DNA of 64,000 nucleotides from a virus: IMG/VR virus record IMGVR_UViG_3300036768_000843, positions 30,994 to 94,993 of that record; one strand, 5' to 3'. Shown piece by piece: positions 1 to 6,856 of this stretch (position 1 is its first letter; each line of letters starts with the position of its first letter). The notes under the pieces were generated by a model. It saw only the letters and a program-made list of their open reading frames with translations, ran no database searches and was not told where the DNA came from. The position numbers and the translations under genes were made by a program.

Positions 1-63
1 GTCGTGATTGGCGGGATCGGCTACGCGCTGCTGAACAAACCCAAGGCCGACGTGCCTTACTGA
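1..63 (+). CDS. 3' end of an unrecognised gene, cut by the window edge
   Basis: An open frame runs from the first base to a TGA at 61-63 and encodes about 20 residues ending KPKADVPY. The visible part (VVIGGIGYALL) is hydrophobic and followed by a Lys-containing tail. This matches the C-terminal membrane-anchor pattern of the next three genes, so it is probably another member of the same membrane-tailed set. Function unknown. Confidence 0.5.
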   Translation, partial: VVIGGIGYALLNKPKADVPY

Positions 64-72
64 GGAGCTGCC

Positions 73-624
73 GTGCCGCTCAAGCTCGGTGTCGACTTCA
101 ACTGCAACGCGAGCATCTGCTACGGCATCGGCGCGACCAGCGACGCGCTGTTTCGGCGGCTGCAACAGACGCTGAATGCTTACGGCGCGGGGCTTGTCGT
201 CGACGGACGCATCGGTGCGAACACGGTCAGCGCCGTGCAGCGAATCTCGCGCGAGCGCGCACTTCCGTGGACGAGCGCTTCGCGCGAGGTGATCGCTGCG
301 AATGCCGATGCGATCGTCGCGCAGCTCGCGTCTTTGGCGTTGCCGCCCGCCGAGCCTCCACCCGAGATCATGTCGGTCGTGCAGCAGGCGGTCACGGCGT
401 GCCGCCAAGACCGATCGAGCCCGACTTGCACGAACGCCAAGGCGTTGTGCAAGACCGTTCGCGGGACCCCAAACGCTCAGCTCCCCGGCGTCGGCGAGCT
501 GTGTGCGGCTGTCCGGTTGCCGCTCTGGATGCGCTGGACGATCGGCGCGCTGGCTGTCTTTGGCATCGCAACCGGCAGCGTCATCGCCTACCGGCACTAT
601 CGACGGGCAAAGACGCGGCTGTGA
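73..624 (+). CDS. Membrane-anchored protein with peptidoglycan-binding-like motif
   Basis: This 183-residue protein starts at GTG 73, preceded by a GAGG ribosome-binding site. Residues 40-60 contain VDGRIGANTVSAVQ, which resembles the DGxxGxxTxxAV core of PG_binding_1 domains. Four cysteines in the middle (around 110-140) could form disulfides. Residues 154-172 are a hydrophobic segment followed by a basic tail, a type II-like C-terminal anchor. It sits 15 bp before the next gene in a small + operon. A virion or lysis role on or near the cell envelope is inferred from the domain and the anchor; the peptidoglycan-binding call is motif-level only. Confidence 0.6.
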   Translation: MPLKLGVDFNCNASICYGIGATSDALFRRLQQTLNAYGAGLVVDGRIGANTVSAVQRISRERALPWTSASREVIAANADAIVAQLASLALPPAEPPPEIMSVVQQAVTACRQDRSSPTCTNAKALCKTVRGTPNAQLPGVGELCAAVRLPLWMRWTIGALAVFGIATGSVIAYRHYRRAKTRL

Positions 625-639
625 TAGGCTCAAGGGGCG

Positions 640-1512
640 ATGCTCGCTCTCTACGGTTTCGGCCAACCCTCGCTGCTTGCCGTCATCCAAGCCATCCAGG
701 AGCGTGCCCGGCTGCGCACTCAGTCCCGAGGACTCGGAGAGCTCGTACACGACTTTGCCGCCTACGCTTCTGGAGGCCTCGATGCCGTGTACGTGTCGCC
801 TGACGGTGCCGTGTACTGCAGCAAGATCAAGCCGCAGAACTATCAGCAGTGCAAGCTGAACAAAGCAGGCGAAGCGGGCCGAGCACCGATTCGTGAAATG
901 CAGCGCGCCGTCGACCAATTCATCAATCTCGTCACGTCGCGCCTGCAGGGTCGTGCGTTGCGCGGGATCGTCGCGCGCGAAGACGGAACGCAGGAGGAGA
1001 TGAGCATCACGATCGACAACCTGCGCGATCCGATCGCCAAGGAGACGGGCTACGACGGGATCGTCGGACCGTCCACGCGAAACCACGTCGCGTACGCCAT
1101 GACCGCCGCTGGCATTCTCAAACGCACGGATGCGCCAGACGTGAAAAACGGCGTCGCCGTGACGAACGTGTGGGCGCACCCCACGCGGCCCGATCTGATG
1201 GCAGCGTACTCCAAAGAGATTGCCAGCTACCTGGATGGCGTCAGTCGCGATTTCGACGCGCTGATTTCCGCGTACGAAGCGCGGAAGACTCCAGCGCAGA
1301 CACCCGTCGACAATCCCGACACGTTGCCCTACGTCGTGCCGCAAGCCGTGCAGGAACCCCGTGTCAAGCTCGGCAGAGCCGTCATCGGCACGGCTGCCAT
1401 GTTGGGAGTGACGACCGTCGGTGCGATTGCAGCTGGCAAGAAGAAAGCAGCGCTCGACGCCATCCGGCTTGGGCCTGCTCTCGGACGTCACCGAAGATTG
1501 AAAGGTATGTGA
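640..1512 (+). CDS. Membrane-tailed hypothetical protein, 290 aa
   Basis: ATG 640 lies a few bases after TGATAGGCT, which resembles an extended -10 element seen before other genes here. The protein begins MLALYGFGQ. Its middle resembles a possible second peptidoglycan-binding-like motif (DGIVGPSTRNHVAYAM, residues 143-158). Near the C-terminus is a hydrophobic segment (residues 245-265) followed by KKK. The stop overlaps the next ATG (TGATG). Family not recognised. The hydrophobic tail and neighbours suggest an envelope- or virion-membrane-associated protein. Confidence 0.6.
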   Translation: MLALYGFGQPSLLAVIQAIQERARLRTQSRGLGELVHDFAAYASGGLDAVYVSPDGAVYCSKIKPQNYQQCKLNKAGEAGRAPIREMQRAVDQFINLVTSRLQGRALRGIVAREDGTQEEMSITIDNLRDPIAKETGYDGIVGPSTRNHVAYAMTAAGILKRTDAPDVKNGVAVTNVWAHPTRPDLMAAYSKEIASYLDGVSRDFDALISAYEARKTPAQTPVDNPDTLPYVVPQAVQEPRVKLGRAVIGTAAMLGVTTVGAIAAGKKKAALDAIRLGPALGRHRRLKGM

Positions 1513-1805
1513 TGCTCGCCGCGTATCGCTACGGTTTTCCGGATCTCTACGCCTACGAACCTCCCGTTCGCCCGATGCACTACGATCAGAGCCGTCAGTA
1601 CCAAGGCGTAATCGGGCGACGCTATCCGAAGGCGCGGACTTCGCGGTACCACACGCTGTATGATCAGAATATGTATCTGCAGCCTGGCGTGCCTGCTGGG
1701 CTAGGCGCGACAGCGACGTCGACGTGGGGTTCCAAGATCGCCATCGCGGGGGCCGTCCTCGCCGTTGGCGCGCTGGCTCTCGCGTTCGCGACCAGGCCAC
1801 AGTAA
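1512..1805 (+). CDS. Tyr-rich membrane-tailed small protein
   Basis: ATG 1512 overlaps the preceding stop, which fixes the start over longer in-frame options. The 97-residue product is rich in Tyr, Arg and Pro in its first 60 residues and ends in a clear transmembrane segment (KIAIAGAVLAVGALALAFA) with a short tail. The plan resembles the 57-aa protein at 14715: an MLA start, an aromatic head and a C-terminal membrane anchor. Both may be minor membrane or virion proteins. No named family recognised. Confidence 0.6.
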   Translation: MLAAYRYGFPDLYAYEPPVRPMHYDQSRQYQGVIGRRYPKARTSRYHTLYDQNMYLQPGVPAGLGATATSTWGSKIAIAGAVLAVGALALAFATRPQ

Positions 1806-1820
1806 GAAGAGGAAGAGATC

Positions 1821-2105
1821 ATGAGCGCAGCAGCATACAATCGGGGCTCCCGGCGCATCTCCGCTGAAGCGGATGTGTGCATGCCGGCCCTCACGACCCG
1901 TGCAGACCGTCAGGCGTACAGGGACGCGATCAGACAACTGCGGGATCAGATCGCTGAGCTGGAGCGCAATTTGCGCCGCTGCCGTCGTGCGCTCGCGGCC
2001 GAGCGTGCTGGGCGAGAGGCTCTCCGTCAGCGTTGCATTGAAGCGGAGCAGAAGTACGACTACAGCGTCGGTATTCTCTGCAAGAAAGCATTTCCGGAAG
2101 ACTGA
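1821..2105 (+). CDS. Coiled-coil small protein
   Basis: ATG 1821 follows a good GAGGAAGAG ribosome-binding site. The 94-residue product has a long charged helix from about residue 30 to 75 (REAIRQLRDQIAELERNLRR-type heptads), predicting a coiled coil, and ends with a short segment containing one Cys. No family recognised. It is the last gene of the first + operon and may oligomerise or act as a scaffold or adaptor, which is inference only. Confidence 0.6.
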   Translation: MSAAAYNRGSRRISAEADVCMPALTTRADRQAYRDAIRQLRDQIAELERNLRRCRRALAAERAGREALRQRCIEAEQKYDYSVGILCKKAFPED

Positions 2106-2213
2106 CCGCGCCGCCCCGTCAAGCTGGGACACAGGAGGTGCCGCCTCTCGATCCCGCTGCCGGGCTAGGGCTGGCTCTCGCGTTCGCGACAAAGCGCGAT
2201 TAGAATTCCAACA

Positions 2214-2414
2214 ATGCCGCCTGCCAAGAAGCAATCTCCTCGCCGCTCCAAGCTGCGTCTACGGCATGTCCACGTGGTCGTCGACGAAGCGCTGTATGCC
2301 TCGCTCGAAGCTCACGCACGCAAGCTCGACGGACTGCCACGCACGGCCGCTCGTGCGCCGAATTTCTCGGCCGCAGCTCGTGACGCCTTGCGACGGGGCC
2401 TCGGCCTGGCCTAG
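2214..2414 (+). CDS. Small basic protein, ribbon-helix-helix-like
   Basis: This 66-residue protein begins with a Lys/Arg-rich stretch. It continues with HVHVVVDEALYASLEAHARKL, a strand followed by a helix as in ribbon-helix-helix DNA-binding proteins, and then a second helix (AAARDALRRGLGLA). A small DNA-binding regulator is plausible but not proven. The 3' half of this gene is duplicated, with a deletion, at 2666-2745. Confidence 0.5.
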   Translation: MPPAKKQSPRRSKLRLRHVHVVVDEALYASLEAHARKLDGLPRTAARAPNFSAAARDALRRGLGLA

Positions 2415-2422
2415 GATGGGCC

Positions 2423-2626
2423 ATGCCGCGCCGGCGCAATCCGCCACTCTGGGACGTGTACTGGAAAGACTTCGCGACGGCGTCCCGCGTCGCGACCGAC
2501 TTCTACGAAGACACTGGCTGCGTCGCCCGAATCCGTAGGGTTCGCGAGGGATACGGTGTGTACGCACCGCGAGACTGCCCCAGGCCGGGCGGACGCCGAC
2601 GACGTATCAAGCCGCCGAAGTCGTGA
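2423..2626 (+). CDS. Small basic hypothetical protein
   Basis: This 67-residue protein begins 8 bp after the preceding stop. It contains DVYWKDFATASRVATDFYEDTG and an Arg/Lys-rich tail (RPGGRRRRIKPPKS). The length, the basic tail and the compact aromatic N-terminus suggest a nucleic-acid-associated protein. No family recognised. Its start region (ATGCCGCGCCGGCGC) is echoed at 2754 by the next gene, showing that the gene pair was once duplicated together. Confidence 0.5.
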   Translation: MPRRRNPPLWDVYWKDFATASRVATDFYEDTGCVARIRRVREGYGVYAPRDCPRPGGRRRRIKPPKS

Positions 2627-2665
2627 CTATGAGCAGAAGCAGAGGCTCCGACTGGCCGACGGCAG

Positions 2666-2745
2666 ATGCACGCAAGCTCGACGGACTGCCACGCGCGGCT
2701 GCTCGCGATGCCTTGCGACGGGGCCTCGGCCTGGCCTAGGATAGG
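2666..2745 (+). pseudogene. Degenerate duplicate of the 3' half of the gene at 2214
   Basis: Bases 2667-2745 repeat the 2316-2420 region (CAAGCTCGACGGACTGCC and the GGGGCCTCGGCCTGGCCTAGG end) but lack roughly 30 internal bases. The original reading frame is not preserved and no ribosome-binding site is evident. It reads as a remnant of a tandem duplication of the two genes at 2214-2626; the gene at 2754 is the surviving second copy of the downstream partner position. Confidence 0.6.
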
Positions 2746-2753
2746 CCATAGCA

Positions 2754-3131
2754 ATGCCGCACCGGCGCGATCTACAAAGCGTGTACTATGCAGTGACTTG
2801 GACTTGGGACACGGGGCCGATCACTGTGTACCTAGGCAGCTTCTCCTCCGTCGAGGACGCGGAAGAAGCGTTCAATCGCCTCGATCACCTCGCCCTCATC
2901 GAGAGGGCGGCGGACGATTTTGGATTCTTCGACGAGGAACTGTCAGAAGAAGAAGCCGACGAGGCGCTCCGCGCAGAAGGTGCGTTGCGCGCCCGGGACA
3001 TGGGGGCAGGTTGGTGGCTCTGGGAGTTCCCGCCGAAATTACAGCTCTGGGAACTCTCGCCGGAAGAGATCCGGCGGATGCCGGAAGGGATCCGGCGGTA
3101 CGCCGAAGGTAGAGCAGGACGTCGACGGTAG
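2754..3131 (+). CDS. Acidic hypothetical protein
   Basis: This 125-residue protein begins MPHRRDLQSVYY with an acidic middle (FFDEELSEEEADEAL). Its first codons resemble those of the gene at 2423. Residues 8-45 (YYAVTWTWDTGPITVYLGSFSSVEDAEEAFNRL) look like a small alpha/beta domain. The last six or so codons read into the tandem repeat that starts at 3108, so the C-terminus (EGRAGRRR) is repeat-derived and its length may vary between relatives. Function unknown. Confidence 0.5.
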   Translation: MPHRRDLQSVYYAVTWTWDTGPITVYLGSFSSVEDAEEAFNRLDHLALIERAADDFGFFDEELSEEEADEALRAEGALRARDMGAGWWLWEFPPKLQLWELSPEEIRRMPEGIRRYAEGRAGRRR

Positions 3132-3257
3132 AGCAGGACGTCGACGGTAGAGCAGGACGTCGACGGTAGAGCAGGACGTCGACGGTAGCAGGACGTCGAC
3201 GGTAGAGCAGGACGTCGACGGTAGAGCAGGACGTCGACGGTAGAGCAGGACGTCGAC
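3108..3257. repeat. Tandem 19-bp repeat, eight copies
   Basis: The unit GGTAGAGCAGGACGTCGAC is present as seven exact 19-bp copies plus one 17-bp copy (3184-3200, missing AG). Each unit contains the palindrome GTCGAC and an in-frame TAG. The array begins inside the last codons of the preceding gene. It could be a protein-binding array (iteron-like), a recombination hot spot, or simply slippage expansion. Confidence 0.9.
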
Positions 3258-3550
3258 GGTAGAGATCCCGGGCTGGCCCCCGGCTGGCCCCGGCTGGCCG
3301 GCCCCCGGCTGGCCCCGGCTGGCCCCCGGCTGGCCGGCCCCCGGCTGGCCCCGGCTGGCCCCCGGCTGGCCCCGGCTGGCCGGCCCCCGGCTGGCCCCGG
3401 CTGGCCCCGGCTGGCCGGCCCCCGGCTGGCCCCGGCTGGCCCCGGCTGGCCCCGGCTGGCCCCGGCTGGCCCCGGCTGGCCGGCCCCCGGCTGGCCCCGG
3501 CTGGCCCCGGCTGGCCCCGGCTGGCCGGCCCCGGCTGGCCTCCGGCTGGA
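3258..3550. repeat. Degenerate GC tandem repeat (CCCCGGCTGGC-type)
   Basis: About 290 bp consist of 10-15-bp variants of CCCCGGCTGGC with interspersed GGCCGGCC. On the minus strand it translates as PAG/ASRG-type low-complexity peptide, but there is no credible start or ribosome-binding site. I treat it as non-coding repeat DNA. Extreme GC skew on each strand could stall polymerases or form non-B structures. Confidence 0.85.
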
Positions 3551-3828
3551 AAAGCCCGGTATTTACCGCTAGTTAGGCAGGGCCCCGCCCTTGGACTGGG
3601 GTCCCGGCGCAAAAGCCCTGTATTTATCGATAGTTAGACCGAATCTATCGAGCGAACCGGTCCGGATCATTCCAGCCGAGAGGCGAAAATGCTAGGAATT
3701 TCCGGAAGTTATAAAATAGTTGGAAAAAAGCTCTCGACAAGTGAACAGGATCAGGGTAGGGTCTGACGGTTATGCTGGTAAAATGCGAACACCTGCGCGG
3801 CACCCGACGGCTGGGCACGGGAGGTGCC
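3551..3828 (+). promoter_or_regulatory. AT-richer intergenic segment with a repeated 25-30-bp motif
   Basis: No gene is visible in this stretch. Two related copies of AAAAGCCCxGTATTTAyCG followed by a TAGTTAG end lie near 3552 and 3610, about 60 bp apart. They are followed by an AT-rich stretch (TTATAAAATAGTTGGAAAAAAG, about 3707-3728), rare in this GC-rich DNA. A possible promoter (TCGACA, 17-bp gap, TAGGGT) leads toward the gene at 3892. The combination of repeats and an AT-rich island upstream of an early-looking operon could mark a regulatory or replication-related site. Confidence 0.45.
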
Positions 3829-3891
3829 GCCTCCCGGGCGCACGATTCCCCGCCGGGCGCGGTGCCCGGCGAAAACCGAAAGGATATCAAC
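3829..3891 (+). promoter_or_regulatory. Leader hairpin, copy 1
   Basis: The 30 bases from 3829 to 3858 are repeated exactly at 4316-4345. Both copies end in a hairpin; here it is CGCCGGGC, 5-nt loop, GCCCGGCG (3851-3871). This is followed by AAAACCGAAAGGA and the ATG at 3892. An 8-bp GC stem directly before the ribosome-binding site in two leaders, with an analogous one at 6817, suggests a shared translational control element. Confidence 0.65.
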
Positions 3892-4299
3892 ATGATCACG
3901 CTCCGCGATCTCGCCTCCTGCGAGGACATCTCGCTCGACGAGCGCATGTATGTTTTGGGGCGCGCGCTCGCGCAATACGACGAGCTGCGTGCGCGCCTCT
4001 ATGCCGCCGAGACGGCGGCCCTCGCGGCGTCGGAGGACGCCGCTAGGGCCGCCGCATGGACCGCTGCGGCAGACGTCGCATGGGCCGCCGCTAGGGCCGC
4101 CGCTAGGGCCGCCCTCAGGGCCGCTGTCCTAGCGGCAGCCGAGACGGACACTGCGTGGGGCGCCGAGATGCGACGCGCGCTCGACCGTGCCGTCGAGTGG
4201 CTCGGCGGCTACGCCGATCAGACCGTCCGGTGGACTGATCACCCTGATCACCCGAGACAGTACTGGATTGGCGCCGTCCCCGTAGCACCGTCCCCGTAG
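3892..4299 (+). CDS. Ala-rich protein of a three-member paralogous family
   Basis: The ATG at 3892 follows GAAAGGA, so I use it rather than the upstream in-frame GTG or ATG. The 135-residue product contains ISLDERMYVLGRALAQYDE near residue 13, then about 60 residues that are mostly Ala in a helical pattern, and ALDRAVEWLGGYAD near residue 95. The same three blocks occur in the genes at 59061 and 59717. No named family recognised; the Ala-rich core is likely a long helix. The C-terminus (WTDHPDHPRQYW and beyond) differs from the other copies. Confidence 0.65.
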   Translation: MITLRDLASCEDISLDERMYVLGRALAQYDELRARLYAAETAALAASEDAARAAAWTAAADVAWAAARAAARAALRAAVLAAAETDTAWGAEMRRALDRAVEWLGGYADQTVRWTDHPDHPRQYWIGAVPVAPSP

Positions 4300-4315
4300 C
4301 ACCGTCCCCGTCCCC

Positions 4316-4383
4316 GCCTCCCGGGCGCACGATTCCCCGCCGGGCACCGCGCCCGGCGGACCGAAAACCGAAAGGAGATCAAC
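4316..4383 (+). promoter_or_regulatory. Leader hairpin, copy 2
   Basis: Bases 4316-4345 match 3829-3858 exactly. They end in the stem CGCCGGGC / GCCCGGCG (4338-4358, loop ACCGC), followed by ACCGAAAGGAGATCAAC and the start of the SNF2 gene. The three short CCGTCCCCGTAGCA-type repeats just upstream (about 4277-4315) lie at the end of the previous gene. Confidence 0.65.
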
Positions 4384-6747
4384 ATGATCCTACGACATGC
4401 CCATAACGTTTGGTGGGCCGAGTGCTCGTACGACGAGCGCTCGGCCCCCAAGGCCGCCGGCCTACGCTGGCACGGCGGCGACTGCCGCGCGGGCTGCGCC
4501 GCCTGCGCAGCCGGCCTCCACCACCGCGTGTGGTGGACCGACCGCGCCGAGTGCGCGGCGCGGCTCGCCGCCTACGCGGACGATGCCGCGCGCGCGGCGC
4601 TCGCCGCGCACGTCGCGACGGTCGCGGCCTCGCACGCGACCGACGCAGAGATCGAGATCCCGGCCCCCGAGGGCCGGGCGTACCTAGGCTATCAGCGGGC
4701 CGGGATCGCGTACGCCGCCGGGCGGCCCGCGACCCTAATCGCCGACGAAATGGGCCTGGGCAAGACCGTCCAGGCTCTTGGAATCATTAACGTTTTAGCC
4801 TCGCGGGGCGAGGCCAAAAACGCGCTGATCATCTGCCCCGCGAGCCTCCGGATCAACTGGGCTCGCGAGGCCCAGCGGTGGCTCACCGGCCCCGCCGCGA
4901 CGCTCCGCGTCGCGGTCGTCGAAGAAGACGTCCTCCCCGACGCGGACATCCTGATCGTCGGGTACGAGCGGGCGCGGCGGCCCGCGTGCCACGCCGCGCT
5001 GATGGCGCGGGAGTGGGACCTCGTCGTCGCCGACGAGGCGCACCGCGTCAAAAACCCCAAGGCGCAGCAGACGGTCGCGCTCTTGGGGCGCGAGGGGCGG
5101 CGCGGCGAGCTCGGGGAGCCCGGGCTCGTTAACCGGGCGAAAAAGCTAGTCTTTTTGACGGGCACCCCGGTGCTCAACCGCCCTGTCGAGCTGTACCCGC
5201 TCTTGCGGGTACTCGCTCCAGAAAAGTTCAACAATTTCATGCACTTTGCGCGCCGCTACTGCGGCGCGCACAAGGAGCGCATCCCCGGAGGGCGCGAGGT
5301 TTGGCACTTCGACGGTGCCACTAACCTCGCGGAATTGCAGGAGATCCTTCGGTCGACGTGCATGGTGCGTCGGCTGAAAGCCGACGTGCTCACCGATCTG
5401 CCGCCCAAGCGGCGGCAGATCGTCGAGCTAGCCCCGAACGGCGCAGCTGCGGCGGTCCGCGCCGAGGCCGATGCCTACGCGCGTGTCGAGGCCACCGTCG
5501 CCGAGGCCGAGGCCGACGCCGAGATCGCCGAGGCCTCGGGCGACGCCGAGGCCTACGCAGCCGCCGTCGCGCGGCTGCGCGCGGCGCACCGCGTCGCGTT
5601 CGGCGAGATCTCGGCCCAGCGCCACCGCGTGGCGCTGGCCAAGGTCCCGCACGTCGTCGAGCACGTCTGCGACGTGCTCGAAAACACCAATAAAGTCGTG
5701 GTATTTGCCCACCACCACGACGTGATCGCGGAGATCTCGGCAGGACTCCGCGCGGCTGGGCACGGCGTCGTCGTGCTGACCGGCGAGACGTCCGCCGCCG
5801 ATCGCCAGGCGGCGGTCGATAAGTTCCAAACCGACGAAAACACTCGCGTTTTCGTCGGGTCGATCGCCGCGGCCGGCGTCGGGTTGACCTTGACGGCGGC
5901 GTCGACGGTGGTCATGGCCGAACTGGCCTGGGTCCCGGCGGATGTGACCCAAGCCGAGGACCGGTGCCACCGAATTGGCCAGACGTCGTCGGTGCTCGTC
6001 CAGCACCTAGTGTTCGATGGGTCGTTGGATGCGCGCATGGCGCGCATCCTGCTGGAAAAGCAGGAGATTTCGGATTCCGTCCTCGACCGCGCGACGGCGG
6101 TCGAAGCGCCGACCGTCCAGGATCGCCCGGCGCGTCCGGCGCGGCGGTACCCCGCCGCGACGGACGAGCAGCGCGCCACGCTCGCGGGCGCGATGCGCAC
6201 CCTGGCCCGGTGGTGCGATGGTGCCGTCCTGCACGACGGCGCGGGCTTCGGCCGCGTCGACGTCGCGATCGGCCACCGGCTCGCCGCGCTCACGCGGCCC
6301 TACACGGACGGCGAGGCCTACCTCGCCGCAAGGCTGGCGATCAAGTACCATCGCCAGCTCCCGACCGAGGTCGTCGAGCTGGCGCGTGCGCTCCTGGCGG
6401 CTCCGGCCCCGGCTCCGGCCCCGGCCCCGGCTTCGGCCCCGGCCCCGGCTCCGGCCCCAGCCCCGGCCCCAGCCCCGGCTCCGGCCCCGGCACCGGCCCC
6501 GGCCCCGGCCCCGGCCCCGACCCCGGCCCCGGCCCCAGCCCCGGCTCCGGCTCCGGCCCCGGCCGCGCCCCGGCAGTGGCGCGGCACCTGGGCGCGCCTG
6601 CGATCGGGCGCGTGGGGGCTGCGGATCGATGGTGATCCACAGCCGGGAGACACCGTCCGCGCGACCCGGCGCGACGGCTCGGCGTCGACGGAGCGGGTGC
6701 GTCGGGTCGTGTGGCGCGGCGACGGCGTCGCGCTGTGCGAGGTGTGA
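4384..6747 (+). CDS. SNF2-family (SMARCAL1-like) helicase/translocase with Pro-Ala linker
   Basis: This 787-residue protein carries the full SNF2 ATPase set: motif I DEMGLGKT (121-128), DEAH (217-220), LTGTP (258-262) and motif VI QAEDRCHRIGQ (523-533). The short insertion-poor core and the RCHRIGQ signature resemble SMARCAL1/HepA-type annealing helicases. The N-terminus (residues 30-45) has four closely spaced Cys (GDCRAGCAACAAG), possibly metal-binding. Residues about 669-727 are an almost pure Pro-Ala repeat, then a 60-residue C-terminal beta-rich domain (WRGTWARLRSGAWGL onward). The start has GAAAGGAG. It probably remodels replication or recombination intermediates, as inferred from family and context. 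Confidence 0.85.
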   Translation: MILRHAHNVWWAECSYDERSAPKAAGLRWHGGDCRAGCAACAAGLHHRVWWTDRAECAARLAAYADDAARAALAAHVATVAASHATDAEIEIPAPEGRAYLGYQRAGIAYAAGRPATLIADEMGLGKTVQALGIINVLASRGEAKNALIICPASLRINWAREAQRWLTGPAATLRVAVVEEDVLPDADILIVGYERARRPACHAALMAREWDLVVADEAHRVKNPKAQQTVALLGREGRRGELGEPGLVNRAKKLVFLTGTPVLNRPVELYPLLRVLAPEKFNNFMHFARRYCGAHKERIPGGREVWHFDGATNLAELQEILRSTCMVRRLKADVLTDLPPKRRQIVELAPNGAAAAVRAEADAYARVEATVAEAEADAEIAEASGDAEAYAAAVARLRAAHRVAFGEISAQRHRVALAKVPHVVEHVCDVLENTNKVVVFAHHHDVIAEISAGLRAAGHGVVVLTGETSAADRQAAVDKFQTDENTRVFVGSIAAAGVGLTLTAASTVVMAELAWVPADVTQAEDRCHRIGQTSSVLVQHLVFDGSLDARMARILLEKQEISDSVLDRATAVEAPTVQDRPARPARRYPAATDEQRATLAGAMRTLARWCDGAVLHDGAGFGRVDVAIGHRLAALTRPYTDGEAYLAARLAIKYHRQLPTEVVELARALLAAPAPAPAPAPASAPAPAPAPAPAPAPAPAPAPAPAPAPAPTPAPAPAPAPAPAPAAPRQWRGTWARLRSGAWGLRIDGDPQPGDTVRATRRDGSASTERVRRVVWRGDGVALCEV

Positions 6748-6856
6748 TTTTACTCTTCGATGGCAGGAGGTTGACACTTGAATAATCGAGATCGCTTACC
6801 GTCAACGTAGCAATCGCCGTCGGCAAACTCGCCGACGGCCCGAAAGGAGAACAACC
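6748..6856 (+). promoter_or_regulatory. Leader of the AAA+ operon with hairpin
   Basis: A consensus -35-like TTGACA lies at 6771-6776, but the -10 is not clear. A perfect hairpin CCGTCGGC / GCCGACGG (6817-6838, 6-nt loop) is followed by CCCGAAAGGAG and the GTG at 6857. The stem sequence differs from those at 3851 and 4338, but the position, stem length and CCGAAAGGAG context are the same, which argues for conserved structure. Confidence 0.55.

Noticed and set aside
3258-3550. Minus-strand PAG-rich protein across the GC repeat
   Set aside because: Pure low-complexity translation with no ribosome-binding site; the repeat itself explains the open frame.
6007-6777. Long minus-strand frames opposite the SNF2 gene's Pro-Ala stretch
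   Set aside because: High GC and the repeat keep all frames open; the + frame has complete helicase motifs.
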